A stretch of DNA of 64,000 nt from Augochlora pura (taxonomy: Eukaryota > Arthropoda > Insecta > Hymenoptera > Halictidae): the NCBI RefSeq assembly GCF_028453695.1, contig NC_135782.1, positions 7,688,001 through 7,752,000 on the forward strand, read 5' to 3'. The notes under the pieces were generated by a model. The model was given only the letters and a program-made list of their open reading frames with translations. It did no database searches and was not told the DNA's origin. Both the position numbers and the translations under genes were made by a program. Below, piece after piece: positions 23,601 to 36,800 of the stretch (positions are counted from its first letter, which is position 1; every line of letters begins with the position of its first letter).

Positions 23601-25657
23601 AGAACAGAATTATTTTCCAGACATTTTTCGAATATCTTGCTTGCTATTATTGCTAGAGAATTAACTTAGGTGGCAAAATTGTATAATTTTTATAGAAAGT
23701 CCACGAACAAAATATAGATGATTAGAATAGCTTATTGATTAATTTTGCATTTATTTTATCGCGAGACTATTTCAGTTGTATAAGTTTGATGAAATTCCAA
23801 GAACGAAAATGTTTCGGAATATTACGTTCTCTTGATTTTCAGTTAAAAAATTACGAGACAGCTCCACAGGATTTGACAGACGCCAATGCAAGCAGAACTA
23901 TATTTATCAACAATTTAATTCTCCAATTTTCGGTTTCCGGTCTATCCTCTCCATTTTACCTGTAAGTATAAATATTTAAATTCAATTTCCACGTCGCGAA
24001 AGAGTCGAGAAAAATATCGCAAATACGATAAAGTGATATTGTTCATCCGCTTTGGCATCGTTCTCTCATTAACTAAACGATCTATTAGCGCCGATTAAAA
24101 AATTAATTTCATTCTTGGCGTATTTCCAAAGAAAATATAATAAGTCTATGCGACGTTAACGTGAAACTTGAGTTTGTTATCTCGGTTAACTTCGTGTTGA
24201 AATTTTCAGCTCGTTTCTCTCTGGACTATGCAAATTTTATATACACAATTTGTCCATGTTAGCGTAAATAACGAAAATATTTCAGGCAGATAAAATGATT
24301 GTCCAATTTTGTTGGAAGACGTAGCGCGACTGCGCGAAGGCTCGGTTACCGTAATAAATAAAAATGGATTATATAGTGGATGATCCGCTTTAATTAATTT
24401 CGGAACTAATATTCCAACAACGGAGCTCCCATCATAAAAAAAAAGAAGAAGAAAACGAAGCAATTACCGTGTAATAAAACTGGCCGAACTCTCTGCTTAC
24501 GAAAACTACGCTTGGGAAATATCATGACTTTCGGTTGCGCGTTGCGGCGACCTCCAACCCTAATTAGGAAGGCTCACCTCTAAATTAACACCTGCATTGT
24601 TCATGCGCGCTTGAATAAATACCTGAGCAATTTCTGTCGTGCCGTCTCGCCATATAATTTCGCTAGCTAACAAGCGCGTTTCAGTTCGGGATATCCGGCA
24701 GGAAAACGTTTCACAAAATCGCGCGGCATCAAACGATAACGTATCGATAACCGTGCGCAGAGTTTGAAATAAATCCGGCGCGTCATTTATACAGCTTCGA
24801 CACAGAATCGCTGGGATATTTGATGCAGTCGAATATCTCGTATGATTCGAGGACACGCCGTTCGTTTATTATACTCTTTTCACATGGTTAAATAAAGTGG
24901 CGGGGCTCTATAAATTCGGGCAAGCTTCATTTTCAGTTGCAACTTCGCAAAAGTTTGCCGACAGGTTGTAATATTTGATAGGACAGAATTTCCACAGCGA
25001 CAGGATAATTACATGAAGTTGCAGCTGCGCTTTCTATGCGGGTGTTTGGTTTAAGCCCGGAAACATATCCAAACTTCATAATTTAACTGGAAATCTTTCT
25101 GCAAATTCTCATTCGTTATTTTACAGAAATTAGAGGTAAAAAAGGAATTATTAATAGGTCGGTTCCATAATAATTACCTAATAGTTATGTCTAATACTTT
25201 ATTCGCCAGCTTTCGTTTTCTCCTGTTATGTGATTGCTCACTTATTTGTTTTATGCGTTATTTTTTAGAAATCATTGAGTGTCAAGCTAACAAGAATTAA
25301 CGTCTTCGATATATTTTGCTGCATTGTTAAACCGTTAATGTTTATTCTCGTTAACTGGATACTATGTAGTTTTGAAAAAGCTAATTGTTGTATTATCAAC
25401 GTAATTGCGAAGCAAAACATGCTGGAAATGTTCATCCTTGTTAACCTGGCACTCTATTTTACTAAAAAAGTGAGTCACTTTATTACTCGCACAAAACCGA
25501 CCCAAAATTTCTCCAAAAGCCAACTTACTCCTTAACACATTATAATTAAACTTAAACTGATATCTAATTAATCTACAATCAGTTTAAAGAGTATTTAAAG
25601 CATTTAACAAATTGTTGACCTGTGACATAATCTCATAGAAACTTACAACCATTAGCT
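17644..25657. other. Gene-free stretch
   Basis: AT-rich with GC-richer islands at about 21380-21660, 22080-22540, 23000-23400 and 24480-24900. A solo TTAACCCCTTGCC element end lies at 22546. Two related stem-like patches (CTCCCTCTTGAAATGGAGAG at about 22730, CCCCCTCTCGAAGTTGAGGG at 23432) may belong to a dispersed repeat. No open frame resembles a known protein. Confidence 0.5.
25300..25480. repeat. Two diverged direct repeats in a 260-bp open frame
   Basis: AATGTTTATTCTCGTTAACT (from about 25339) recurs as AATGTTCATCCTTGTTAACC (from about 25428), with similarity on both sides; the period is about 90 bp. The open frame across it is AT-rich and has no recognisable family. Confidence 0.4.
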
Positions 25658-25661
25658 TTAA

Positions 25662-25894
25662 CCTCTTAGGCACGACGCGTTATTATAGTGATTTTAGCGG
25701 ATGTTTCCTGCTTTATTTAATTGTATTATTAGTTATTAAAGTACACGATTAAAGAGAAAGTGTGTATATAGAATATACTAAGAGAAATATATGTATATGT
25801 ATATAGCTATACTAAGAGATATGCATATTAAGAAAAATGGTAATTTAGTTATAAAAACTCTTTATTCTCTTAAAATTCAGCCGTGCCTAAGTGG
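25662..25894. mobile_element. TTAA-flanked miniature inverted-repeat element, family B (complete)
   Basis: 233 bp between TTAA at 25658-25661 and TTAA at 25895-25898. The left end is CCTCTTAGGCACGACG and the reverse-complemented right end is CCACTTAGGCACGGCT, about 13 of 16 alike. The middle is AT-rich with no reading frame. The CC at each end and the TTAA duplications fit a piggyBac-like non-autonomous element. The left 105 bp match 47112-47216 at roughly 88 percent. Confidence 0.75.
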
Positions 25895-26858
25895 TTAAAA
25901 TTGCGTCCAGATTAATTATAGTATGACTCTCTCTTACATTTCAAATATCGACAATTCGTCAGAAATCGAAAATTCAGTGTTTGGATACCTTTCGCTCTGG
26001 CTGCATAATAAAGGGATTAATAATACTAGGCCACGTGTAACCAGTGGCAACGAAAGTATCAATTAATTCTGTCACGAGGTTCGATCCGATCGCTGAACTG
26101 TCTTTTTCGAGGAGCTGCGCTTGGGGTACGCTTTCAAGAAAGTTGAGCGAGCTCGACGGCCCCTGAACTCGGTATTTCTACTTAGTTCGATTCGGGTTGC
26201 GGAAGCAATCGACAGGAACGTAACCGCCGGGAGCGTTTATTTAGTCGAAATTGAAGGAGGTCGTAAAAGTGAGGCGAACAGTGTCATTGAAACGACGAAC
26301 ACTCGTTCACCGCGGCTGAATCGCGTGTCCCATCGATTTTGGCACAGTCGTCAAACATTGAAAAACGTCGCTCGCAGCATAATTAATGGAACGAGTGGCA
26401 CTACAGTGATCGGCGGATCGAATTCCTGCTCTGTTTCAGTTCAATAGGGTTAGCTGTGGAGGCTCTGGAAGATCGGTTCGGATTTCAGGACAGTGGCCCA
26501 TTAATAATGCTTCCGGTTACCGCAATTCCTTTTTCGTGGGTCTAATCCGTTTCATGGCTCGGTCGCAATTAGAGTGCCGCCGGAAACACCGGAGCCTCTG
26601 CTGCGCAGCCAGCGAATTAAAATGTATAAAGTACCCGGTCGTCGAATGCGGCACATGCGATACCGCTTTCAGCAACGACTCACTAAAATGCGCATCGTCA
26701 GCTTACCGTTAATGAATCACTGCTACAATGGACAGGTGGTTACTGTCGAATCAGCAACTGCTATGTCTTCGGTTTATTTTCGGGTTTAGCTAGCTTTATA
26801 TTTATTTAATAAGATGTATTAAATTATTTTATTCTTTCGATTTTGGCTTTTCTTAACT

Positions 26859-26999
26859 CAAAAATTTAATTCTTTTATTTTATCTTCTTCTTTTTAGAAT
26901 ACCAAAAATTTAGTTATTTAATCTTCTTCCTTTTTAAACACCAAAAATTTAGCTATTTTATCTTCTTTTTGAATACAAAAGTTTGTTTCATTTTATCTA
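26859..26999. repeat. Degenerate tandem repeat, unit about 35-44 bp
   Basis: CAAAAATTTAG...TTTTATCTTCTTYTTTTT is repeated from 26859, 26903 and 26942, with a partial unit from 26977. It is pyrimidine-rich and non-coding. Confidence 0.6.
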
Positions 27000-29479
27000 T
27001 TTACAAATATAATGTGGTATTGTGCTAAAAAATGGAAAAGTAAATATTAGCGGTGTAGAGCAATTTTTCACTTTTCCGGATGATGCAAATGGGTTAAGAA
27101 CGGTCAAGGACGGCATATATACGAATCGGAATGGTTCAGATAGTTGCGGGAAAGTATCCATATGTTGGCTAGCGCCGGAAATAGCTGCCACAAGACAGTT
27201 ATCATCCTTTTATTTCGTTTACGTTTGAATAGAAATATGTAATTCTTTTATCTTGTTTATTTCTGTATAGAGAAATGTTTCTCCTTCCTTTTTAGATTAG
27301 GCAATCCTTTAGTCGACGTAGGGAACATTTCTTTGATTGTATCTTTTTTAAAATGACGTTCCTAGAGATCTACAATCTACTTATTATATCTTATTACGAC
27401 AGTAATAATAAATGAATGTCAATAAAATTGCTGATTAATACTAAAAGCAACCATCACGTATAATAGAAATTATAACAATGTATTTCTATCTATTTCCATC
27501 GGCTTCGTCGTTTTTTACACCTAAAAGATGTCATTGACCAAATTTTTTATAAACACACATCTTTTAGCTCAGTAAGTCGAAATAAACAATTTTAGAAGAT
27601 GTGTCGAGTGTTACGACGAGAAAGCAGAAGATCAATAATGCATATTCTGCATGAAATCGAAGGATCGACTATTCTAATAAAATCCATCGTACATCGAGGT
27701 AAAGGTTACAAGCGTTTTATCGACGAAGAAAATCAAAGGCGCACGAAGTATATCCGGCTAATCAGAACGGCGATCGGGATTTCTCGTCGTATTCATTTCC
27801 AGACAATAATTCCTTCCTCTCGAAGGTTTCCCTAATGCTGCATTCGTGCTTTTATATTTCCGATCGGAATCCATCAGGGATCGACGATGTCTATTCGACC
27901 CGCGATATCCCGCGACTGTTTCATATTTTTCCGCGATCCCATTGAAATCTCGGTTTCATCGGGAGCTCCAGCGTCCCGTGTCGATCCAGTCCGATGATCG
28001 ATAACGCGGCCGGTGAAAAAAAAGCCCCTAATCTACCAAGGTTCTCGCGTCGACCGGCGCGCATCCGCGGGTCACGCTAATTCAGAATTGACGAAGATGA
28101 TAAAGGAACGGGCGCAGGGGACCGTGCATTCTCCATGATTACTGCAGGATTCTCGAATCCTGGCCAACGTCGGCCGAAACGTACAATCAATCGACCCACG
28201 CACTTTTCGTGGATATTCTTCGTGCTCTTATTGTTTCCGTGGCAATTTGCGAACGCAGCGAACAGTAGGGGTGTTTGGTTCCATGGAAATTCGTCGGTAG
28301 AGCCGGGCTACGAATTATGGTAGGAATGAGGTCAATGCGTCTTGTTGAAACAGAAAAGAAAAATGACGAGATCGCGTTCGAGAAAATTGGAGCAAGCATT
28401 TCATTTTGAACCAGCATTATCTGTGAACGGTTACATTTGCAAGGGAAATGTTTCATGTTGAAACGTTATCTAGTTACATGACGTTGTATTTTTGATTTGT
28501 AACTAGTAACGTTCATATTATTAACAGATTATCAAAATTTTTAAAATCCATTTTTAGTGGAACGATTTTTGTAAGTGTAGTTTGCAATAATATCTCTGCT
28601 TGCGTTTATTAAATGAAATTAACTTGCACGCGAGATAAGTAAGAATCCAAAGCCTTTGTTTTAATAAAAAATATTAAATTAAAATATCTTGAAAAGTAAT
28701 AGTTTTCCACATAAATAGAAAGAGTTTCGTATGGGATATATTCTCAAATAATGAATAATTCTAGAGATAACGGATATAATTTATTAAAATGGGATGCTGT
28801 GTGTAATATGAAGTCTACAATTATATGTTTAAATTAAGAACAGAAGTTTTGCAAAATACGTATAAAATTTGCAATAACAGATATCGCAAAATTTAAACTA
28901 CTTACGACATAACTTTCGTTTCCAGTCTCTCGCAAAATCACCGTAGAAAAATGATATCGGTCTACAGTTCGTTAGCATGTTGCATAAGGTCGCCCAGTCG
29001 ATAGAAACTGGCTAACACAATAACGTATCCTGAATAGCAATAGTAAACAAATCCTGGCATTGTGCCGCGTACGAATGCAATCACAGCGGCGATCTGCAGT
29101 GAAATCTCAAATACCAATTATCCAATAGGTGTTCTCAGCTAATCTCTAAATGCATTTGCTTCGAAAAATAGTGCAACCTCGCCGTTTCTCCTCAACTCCG
29201 ATTTTCCGCGACGCGAATTTTAGAAGATCGCGTTCCGCACGAAATACTCTTCGAGATAAATTATTATATTACACCGAATAAGTACCATTATTATTATCAT
29301 TCCCGTATAATATCCATGCAATGTCGCTGCTCGTTCCAATTTTGCCTGGTTTGGTGCGCGAGAAGAAACCGTATTCGAGAGAATTACGAATGTGTCTGGT
29401 GTGTACACATGCTCGTGGACATTTGAAAAGAATTTATCGACAGCGCGGAGAGTGTTAAAAGCATTAACCAAGCCGTGAT

Positions 29480-29740
29480 ACAGGTATAGCTATGCGACAC
29501 GAACGGGGGATCGTGTACGCTGATACAGAGACCGGTGCCACTGATAACAATTGTGTCACCGTAGGATAACAACCGCCGGATCATGCGTGCTGATACAGGT
29601 GACCTCGCGGACATCCGAGTCGATACCGACAACCCTCGGGTCACGGTACTCAATGGGTACTCAATAACGACAACCCTTGGGTTATGGGACTCGATTTTGA
29701 TGGCCTTTGGATTACTCAAGGTGATATCCGGTATACGCCG
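29480..29740. repeat. GC-richer degenerate repeat cluster
   Basis: Blocks such as GATACAGRTGACC and ACAACCCTYGGGTYA recur (AACCCTCGGG at 29631, AACCCTTGGG at 29672, AACCGCCGGA at 29571). One interval is 41 bp; the others are irregular. An open frame crosses both strands but the period does not fit codons. Confidence 0.45.
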
Positions 29741-31620
29741 ATGTCACGCAATCCTGGCACTCGTAACCTGGAATTATTCTAATACACTCGAGTGTTTAAT
29801 TAACCGTGCCTCGGTTGTTCGAATCGTGTAGGGTAGCGGAGACAGCCACTGTGGTGAAGCTAACTACTGGGTCTTTAGTTTATTTTCAAGCGTAATTCAC
29901 ATCATCATTACCGAATAAGATGCGCTAATTTTTCTCGTTTAAACTCAATTCATTATTCATTTGTCAAAATTAAAGACGTAACAGACGGAAATTCTTAACA
30001 TACTGATAAAATGATTTCATTATCTGGGCACCAAATTCGCGAGATTATTTGAACGATTTATAGAATTACTTAAGGAAAAACTAAGCAATCAAATCATAGC
30101 TAAGATAACATGTTAATCGTATTGATAAAACATGTTAAGGATAAAACGAAAAATAAAGTAGTGATTATTTATTTCAGTTATTTTCAGTTTCAATTTTAGT
30201 AGTTTATTTACTATGCAGACTAAGTGAACCTACTTTTCCCTCGAGGTTTGGCCTACATAACCTCAAATTTTAAATTATCTCTGTCGTATTTTTAAAGAGA
30301 AGAAATATAAGTACGAAATTTAATTAAAGCAGTCATCTCTAATATGAATTTTTAAACAACTTAATGTGGTATTACATGTTTTTAACAGAGAATATAATTT
30401 ATTAGAGTATATTAAATATTAAATTTTTATTGTTTATAATTATTGAGACACAGTAACCCATCTTTGTAGATCGCAGACATAAATAAAATTAAATTTGTTT
30501 CATATTAAAATTCATATCGATAAAAGATACATTGAAATTTAGCTTTCATTCTTAAGAAATTGTTTATTATTTACTTTAGTAGATATTTCCAATTTTGGAT
30601 GATTGAGTACTGTTTTCGATCAAACAGTTCATTTTATATCTGAAACGGGGAATTAATCGGGGCCGCAGCAAATTACAGTACGAGGTGTGAATAACGGCAG
30701 AACTCCGTTCATGTGAGCTTTGTTTATGGGAACTACATTATATGTAAACGAAATTTTAGCGAAAGCCTGATTATATAAATCGTTGCATTCAAATGAAACG
30801 TACAGATGCAACCGATGCGATAAATACAGTCATTGAGTGATTCATTATACTCCCGGGATCAAACATAGTTCAATTACAGTGTTTAAATTATTTAAAAGCA
30901 TTTAAAATTACTTCAAATCATTTAAAATTGTTTACACGATTTTTGAACGTAATTAAGCAATTTCGCTTACAGTATTTTATTTTAATTAATATACGTTAAT
31001 GTCTTGCTTTTCTGAGTTTTTGCATTAATGTTATTCAAAAAGGAAAAAAATCTATACCCCTAATACGTAATAAAAGAATTTAACATTTTACAAAATTGTT
31101 TTTAAATCTCAATTTATAAATATTTTATATTTCAAATCATAGCTAAATATATATATAGCTTCTTTAAATTGCATTTGCTACAGGCAATTTATATTTTCGA
31201 TAAAAATCCACAATCTAATTGTAATCAAACGTTCGAATTTCTATGCTAAATCTAATACATACTTCAACTTATTGAATAAAATGATTATTTCAATGAAAAC
31301 TCGTATGTAATGGGTTTAATCGTTGAACTACCATTCCGTAAACGTTCCAGTTACACAAAGTGCTCTCTGTGAACGTGTTCGCATAAACGAAGTTCCAGTG
31401 AGTGCTCATAAGCGGACGATACCGCGGGAATCAAAACGGAAGGCGGCGGCACGCGTTCATTCCGCGGGAATCGGCGGAAACGGGGTTGAAAAAATGCAGC
31501 GTCGAAAGAAGTATGGTGTAAAAATGCAAATAAGAAGTTAACACCGCGGAGCCAGCCGTAGCTCGGTTATGAAAAGTCGGATTTACTGACCACTTTGTTA
31601 TTCCCAGGGTAGCGTCGAAC

Positions 31621-31635
31621 GCGCGCGCGCGCGCC
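31621..31635. repeat. Short (GC)n tract
   Basis: Seven GC dinucleotides in a GC-richer island at about 31370-31990; a potential Z-DNA former. Confidence 0.8.
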
Positions 31636-33751
31636 GGAAGGAAATTTTATGTAGCCCTGCGAACGATTATTGCGCATCCTCGGGCGTTGTACATTTTCGT
31701 CGTGGCAAGAGAGCAACGGCGAAAATAGGGAAAAACTAGAAAAGCGGGGAAAGAAATATAGCGAGCCAGGCGACTGCTATTCAACGGTATACGCGAGCCC
31801 GTCTATGTGTACGCGAACGGCAAAAGCGAGGCAGTCGGGTGAAACGCATTCAACTCTCCCGATGCGAAGAAAAAGACCGAAATTTTCAGATTTTCGCGAA
31901 GTTTGAAACGCGGTCGGTGGTTTCCGGTTTACACGGTCGCAATCGCGGGAAGTTTGATAAGCCCGTTACGGCTCGATAAAGCACTACGAGAACGGAAACA
32001 ATGTTAACGTAAAATTGCCTGTCGTTCTTCTGTCCTCATTGGTGCATTGTCTATGGCAACGATGTCACCGAATCTTACGGATCTGTGTAGTTTTACCTAT
32101 ATAATACTGCTTCTTAAGACAGTGCATTTCTTTTTTAATACATTATATATTAAAAACTTAAAAAAAATTGCATAATACGACGCATGCGAAAGGAGAATGA
32201 ATTTTAAGTACATATAAAAGGGTTAGCCAGTAGATAAAAGTTAATGGTATACTCCTCTTATATTCGTAACTATATGAAGTTAACTAAAAAATTAATACAA
32301 AATATATAAATTATAAATAAAGTTAGTAAAAATACGTTCGTAAATTCGTCAACTCTTCAGGAAGGTGAACAAGTAACACACAGAATTTAATTAAAAATTG
32401 TTGAATACAAAACCAAGATAATGGAACAAAAAGTTACAAACAAAGTTAATAAAAGTACATTCATAAATTAACAATCGAGGTACGCGAAACTGTAATATTC
32501 TTTTCAATTCACTAAAATGATTAGGAAACGAAACAGAAATATCTACGTTACTCGGCTATCTTGTAATTAATACAGACACTTTTTAATTTCCCGAAAACCG
32601 CACGTAATCCCGAAAATGCCAATTACGTAGGATTAAAAATTGTTCCATTTTAGGATAGACGAACGCTCTTCTCCCTTTTACGTGATAGGAGCCGAGTCGG
32701 TGACAATTGAAGTTTGAAATGAAATCGCCAATCAGATTGCGTTGCACTATGCTCGTAGCTTTCCACTGTACCGTAATACATGCTCCGGGGAAGCATGTAC
32801 ACACACGTGAAATGTAAATGCGACGAAACCATTCATTGGAATACAAGCAGCCGTATGAATTGCAAAACTTTTCATGCGGCAATCGCCAATCTGTAAAATA
32901 GCGGTATCATCAAAACTGTATTTAATTAACAATAAGCGAAGGCAGGTGTTCATTGCTACAGAAAAATCACGATATATTCTTTCCTATCCTGCTGATATAA
33001 TTGAACACGTATAGTCATACTTTAAATTGTAAACATATAATGAAACGAAAGAATTCTGCCCCTTTGTGAAGAACGCTCCTTCTTTCATGCAAATGTTCAG
33101 CGTCCAAATTTATTTTGCTCTTCGCATTCTTTATGTTTTCTACACTTATTAGCACTGTCCGTGTACGTTCCTATTTCTCTGAGCTTAAAAATGAGAAATC
33201 ATAAAGAGCGGAATATAATTATAAATTTAAGGGGGAGGAATGAGGTGCCGACATTGATTACCGGATGAGGAATAAAGTCGGCAGAGAGGGAGGTAGGAAA
33301 TAAATAATTAAAAATATTACTATTAAAGGTAGAAAATCCGAGTCAACGAATGTGTTTAAATCAGGTTTAGTAAATTAATGGAACAAAATTATAATAACCG
33401 AGTACGTGAGAATAAGCTTCCAAAATCTATTGAAACAAATGGAGGAAAAATTTTGCGATTAATAAGTTTCTTAAACTGGTCAAATATATAGAATATTAAG
33501 TTAAAGTGTCCTTATCTTCAAAGTTGCTCCACCGTCTTTCATAGTTAATTACTGAAGCCACAGTTTTCAGATCAATAAAATTTTCTCAAGATTATTATTC
33601 AAATCTTTACGAAAATTGCTGTGTTAATGTTTCTGGAGATGCAGCAATTGTTTTGAGCGAGCAATTGACGTAGGGGGTGGAGCATCCCGTAGGGTCATGA
33701 CTTTTCGAAAAATCCGTGATCCCAGCCAGCAGCGACTGTCATATTCATCTA

Positions 33752-33824
33752 GGACAGACATGTCCGCGAACTAGTAAAGCTAGTTCGGGTACGATCTGAC
33801 ACCCACGCGCCTAGCCCGCGGGCT
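33752..33824. other. Cluster of three short inverted repeats
   Basis: GGACA...TGTCC (33752-33765), CGAACTAG with loop TAAAG and CTAGTTCG (33767-33787), and the 12-bp palindrome AGCCCGCGGGCT (33813-33824). Together they could form a multi-stem structure or binding sites. Confidence 0.5.
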
Positions 33825-36800
33825 GCTCGTGGTACGGGGAAAGACGTGAGGCATAGTAAACCATGTAGAGCGATGCTATCTTCATTTTTCCCGTTCAACT
33901 TTTCGCCGCTGTCCGCCTTAAAACGTCGCGAAACTCAAAGTAACGGATTCCTGTCGACGGTAGCCACAGGCGAACGCAGCACGTGGTGTTTCCAACATGC
34001 CCGGGAACTAAATCGCATTTTTACAAGTTGTTTTAAAACTTTTTAGAGCGATTCATATTTAATGAAAACGTTTGTCTTGGATGATTAATTCTCTAATCTT
34101 TGATCCTCTTTCGCCTACTGTATATTTAAGTGAAAACAAAGTGATAAATACTAGTTTTCATCTTTTTCTTTTATTGTGTACTAAATATTAATTTCCCTTT
34201 ATTAGTATTATGGCTAACGAAATTATTTTCTTAGAGTCTTAGATAGAGTTATTAATACGTACCACTTGACTTTTCAATTATAACGTTATTGAATGAAATA
34301 CTTTAATTCTGTAAAATATTTTTTCGGCTGCTAGGTTTATATAAACAATAAGTAATTATTTTTGTGTTTCATTGAAACTTCGAAATAATGAAACTTTTTT
34401 TTTTAAATAACCATTAAATCGAACATTTGCTGGATAGGTGTTCAACTATGGCTGCAACGAAGATCTAATGACGCTGGGGCCTGAATAAAGAATTGGTATA
34501 TCGCACTTGTTCTGTTCCCAGACAGTATTATGTTAATCACAATAAGGTCTCGAGGTACTCGCTATACCAACGATCAGCCAAAATAGATGAGAAGGTCTCT
34601 CTCAAAGGAGAAGCTTTCACGAGAAATCGTTTTCCTCTACAAAAGCTCGTTTTCCCACGGAAACGTGTCAGTCATAATAAGTAGACGGAAGTTGTGAATA
34701 CGTGCCGCGAAAAGAAGAATGAGATCTAAAGAAAAGAAGGGTCCCGGGGACCGCGTCAGCTTCTCTGCTCAAGAAAAATAGATCGAGTCATACAAACTGT
34801 TCCTGGTTCCAACTAATGGCGTAGCCTTGGCCTGGAGACAGCTCCGAGAGGATTTCGGATTCAAATGCTAACGAAGAGAAAAGACCACCGCGCCGAGATA
34901 ATATCACCTGTCGCTTTTGGACGGTCAACTATTTCCTCTTATCCTGTATTTTACTGGGAATTTACGAGCCATTCGTTATGCTCGTGGCACCCTCAATGGT
35001 AGGTGCGGAATTGTTATGAAAGGAAAATGGGATTCGATGGCGAAAGTATTAAAGCTTACCTCGAGCGTTCAGCCGGTGTCTAAATTCGGACAGTTTGAAT
35101 CGCTTCGCGGCAACGGTCTAACTACGTATCTCGCGGCGCCGCGCCGTTGTTTGCGGGAAAACGGAAACGCGATATTTCTGACAACTCGTCAGCGCTCTCG
35201 TTCTCACGGCGTTAATGAGCTATAGTGTTCACTCACCACTGTACAAAATACGACAGGAAGTACGATCCTGGTGTATACCACCTATGAACGTGGCTTCAAA
35301 TAATTTCTCTGAAGCAGAGATGAAAGTCTACGTGACGTCACTTATGGCCAAGATATTTACATGCAAGCTATGCAAACATGAGATTTACATAAGTACTACT
35401 TATGCAGTCAAGTAGACATACTGAAATTTTCATATGTCGAATAATTTTAATTCTATACTTTAATATATTCCTTATTTTCGCTACTAATAAATAGATGTAT
35501 ACATATATTATTTTTAAAATAAACAAGATAATGAATACATAAGTATACATTTTAAATAGTGTTCATTGTAAAATATTTTTATTTAAATACATATATCAAA
35601 TTGTAATACAGAATAATATAATAAGATAATAATAATATACAATATATATTTTGTAATAATTATATATTAAAATAATTTTAACAGAATCAAGTTCCCCGGC
35701 ACGGTCCAAGACTAAAAGTAAAATTCTATCGTATTGCATTAGGATTTATGGAATTTAAATTCGAAGGAACAATGTATGCTTGAAGGCAGTGAAATTGTCG
35801 ACCCATTTTCAAATTGTCTCGGCATTAGCAATGTACTGATCAAGCTGCATTATATCGATCCGAATAAATGAAAATCAAATGGGGCTGTATCTGGTACACA
35901 AGCTGGGTGTGAGGGGATTTCCCATTCTAATAATGGTCTAGTCGCGATAGCGATATTGGATTCGGCATTATCGTGGAACAGGCTATAACGATTTGTGGCT
36001 ATTTGGAGCCGCTTTTCTACATATTAGTGCATCGCGTTATTAATCAGACTACGATGTTGCTTAACACGATCTGATTAAATTTCAAGGTCGAGAGTGAACA
36101 TTTGAGTTAATCAATTTCTTATACGTTGTTAAATAAGTTAAATTATTTCTTTGATACGAATTATGCAAGTTTTGATAACAGTTCGCGTGAATGTAGTTTA
36201 TAATAGCAGCACTGTTCAAAAAATTATAATCCATTACATTGTGTTTGATAAATGATAAATGACTTTTGTAGTTTTTAATATAAAACTGCACTTTTTATTA
36301 AATTTTTAACTTGTATGAAATACAAAAGATATTTAAGTTTGAGAAATACTTTTCAATTTGGAAAATATTTATCAATTTCGCAGATACTTTTCCTAGAAAC
36401 TAGATTATACACAAAAGTTTTGTAATTTGGAAAAAGTAAAGAATTTATGCTGTTGTTTATTCAATTAAAATTCAAACAATCTCAATTAGTCAATATTTCC
36501 AATATTATAGAAAAATCTCATAATAATCAATATATCAAAATTAAAAATCCAATATTTCTTCCAAATTGAATTTTTTAAAAACTGCGAACGATTGTTGTTC
36601 TAATTAAAAGTCTCAATCAACATTCCACGATAATATTTCGTTTGATACCGAAAGTCGCGGAACGAAGCTGAAGTTGCACGATAAATTACAAGATGCCAGG
36701 AAGGGACGTCGTCGCAACTTTCTCCGCGTTATTTTTCACCCTTTTCGCCCCTTCAGAATGCGTTAGAATACGAATCAGGATTCTGTCTTTCTTCTCAGTT

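Noticed and set aside
24560..24856. 98-codon open frame on the minus strand ending near a GTGAGC donor
   Set aside because: Its apparent start is a GTG and no acceptor or ATG supports an exon; no homology recognised.
26030..26100. tRNA-like B box GGTTCGATCC at 26078-26087
   Set aside because: The upstream sequence does not form the D and anticodon arms, and the acceptor ends do not pair.
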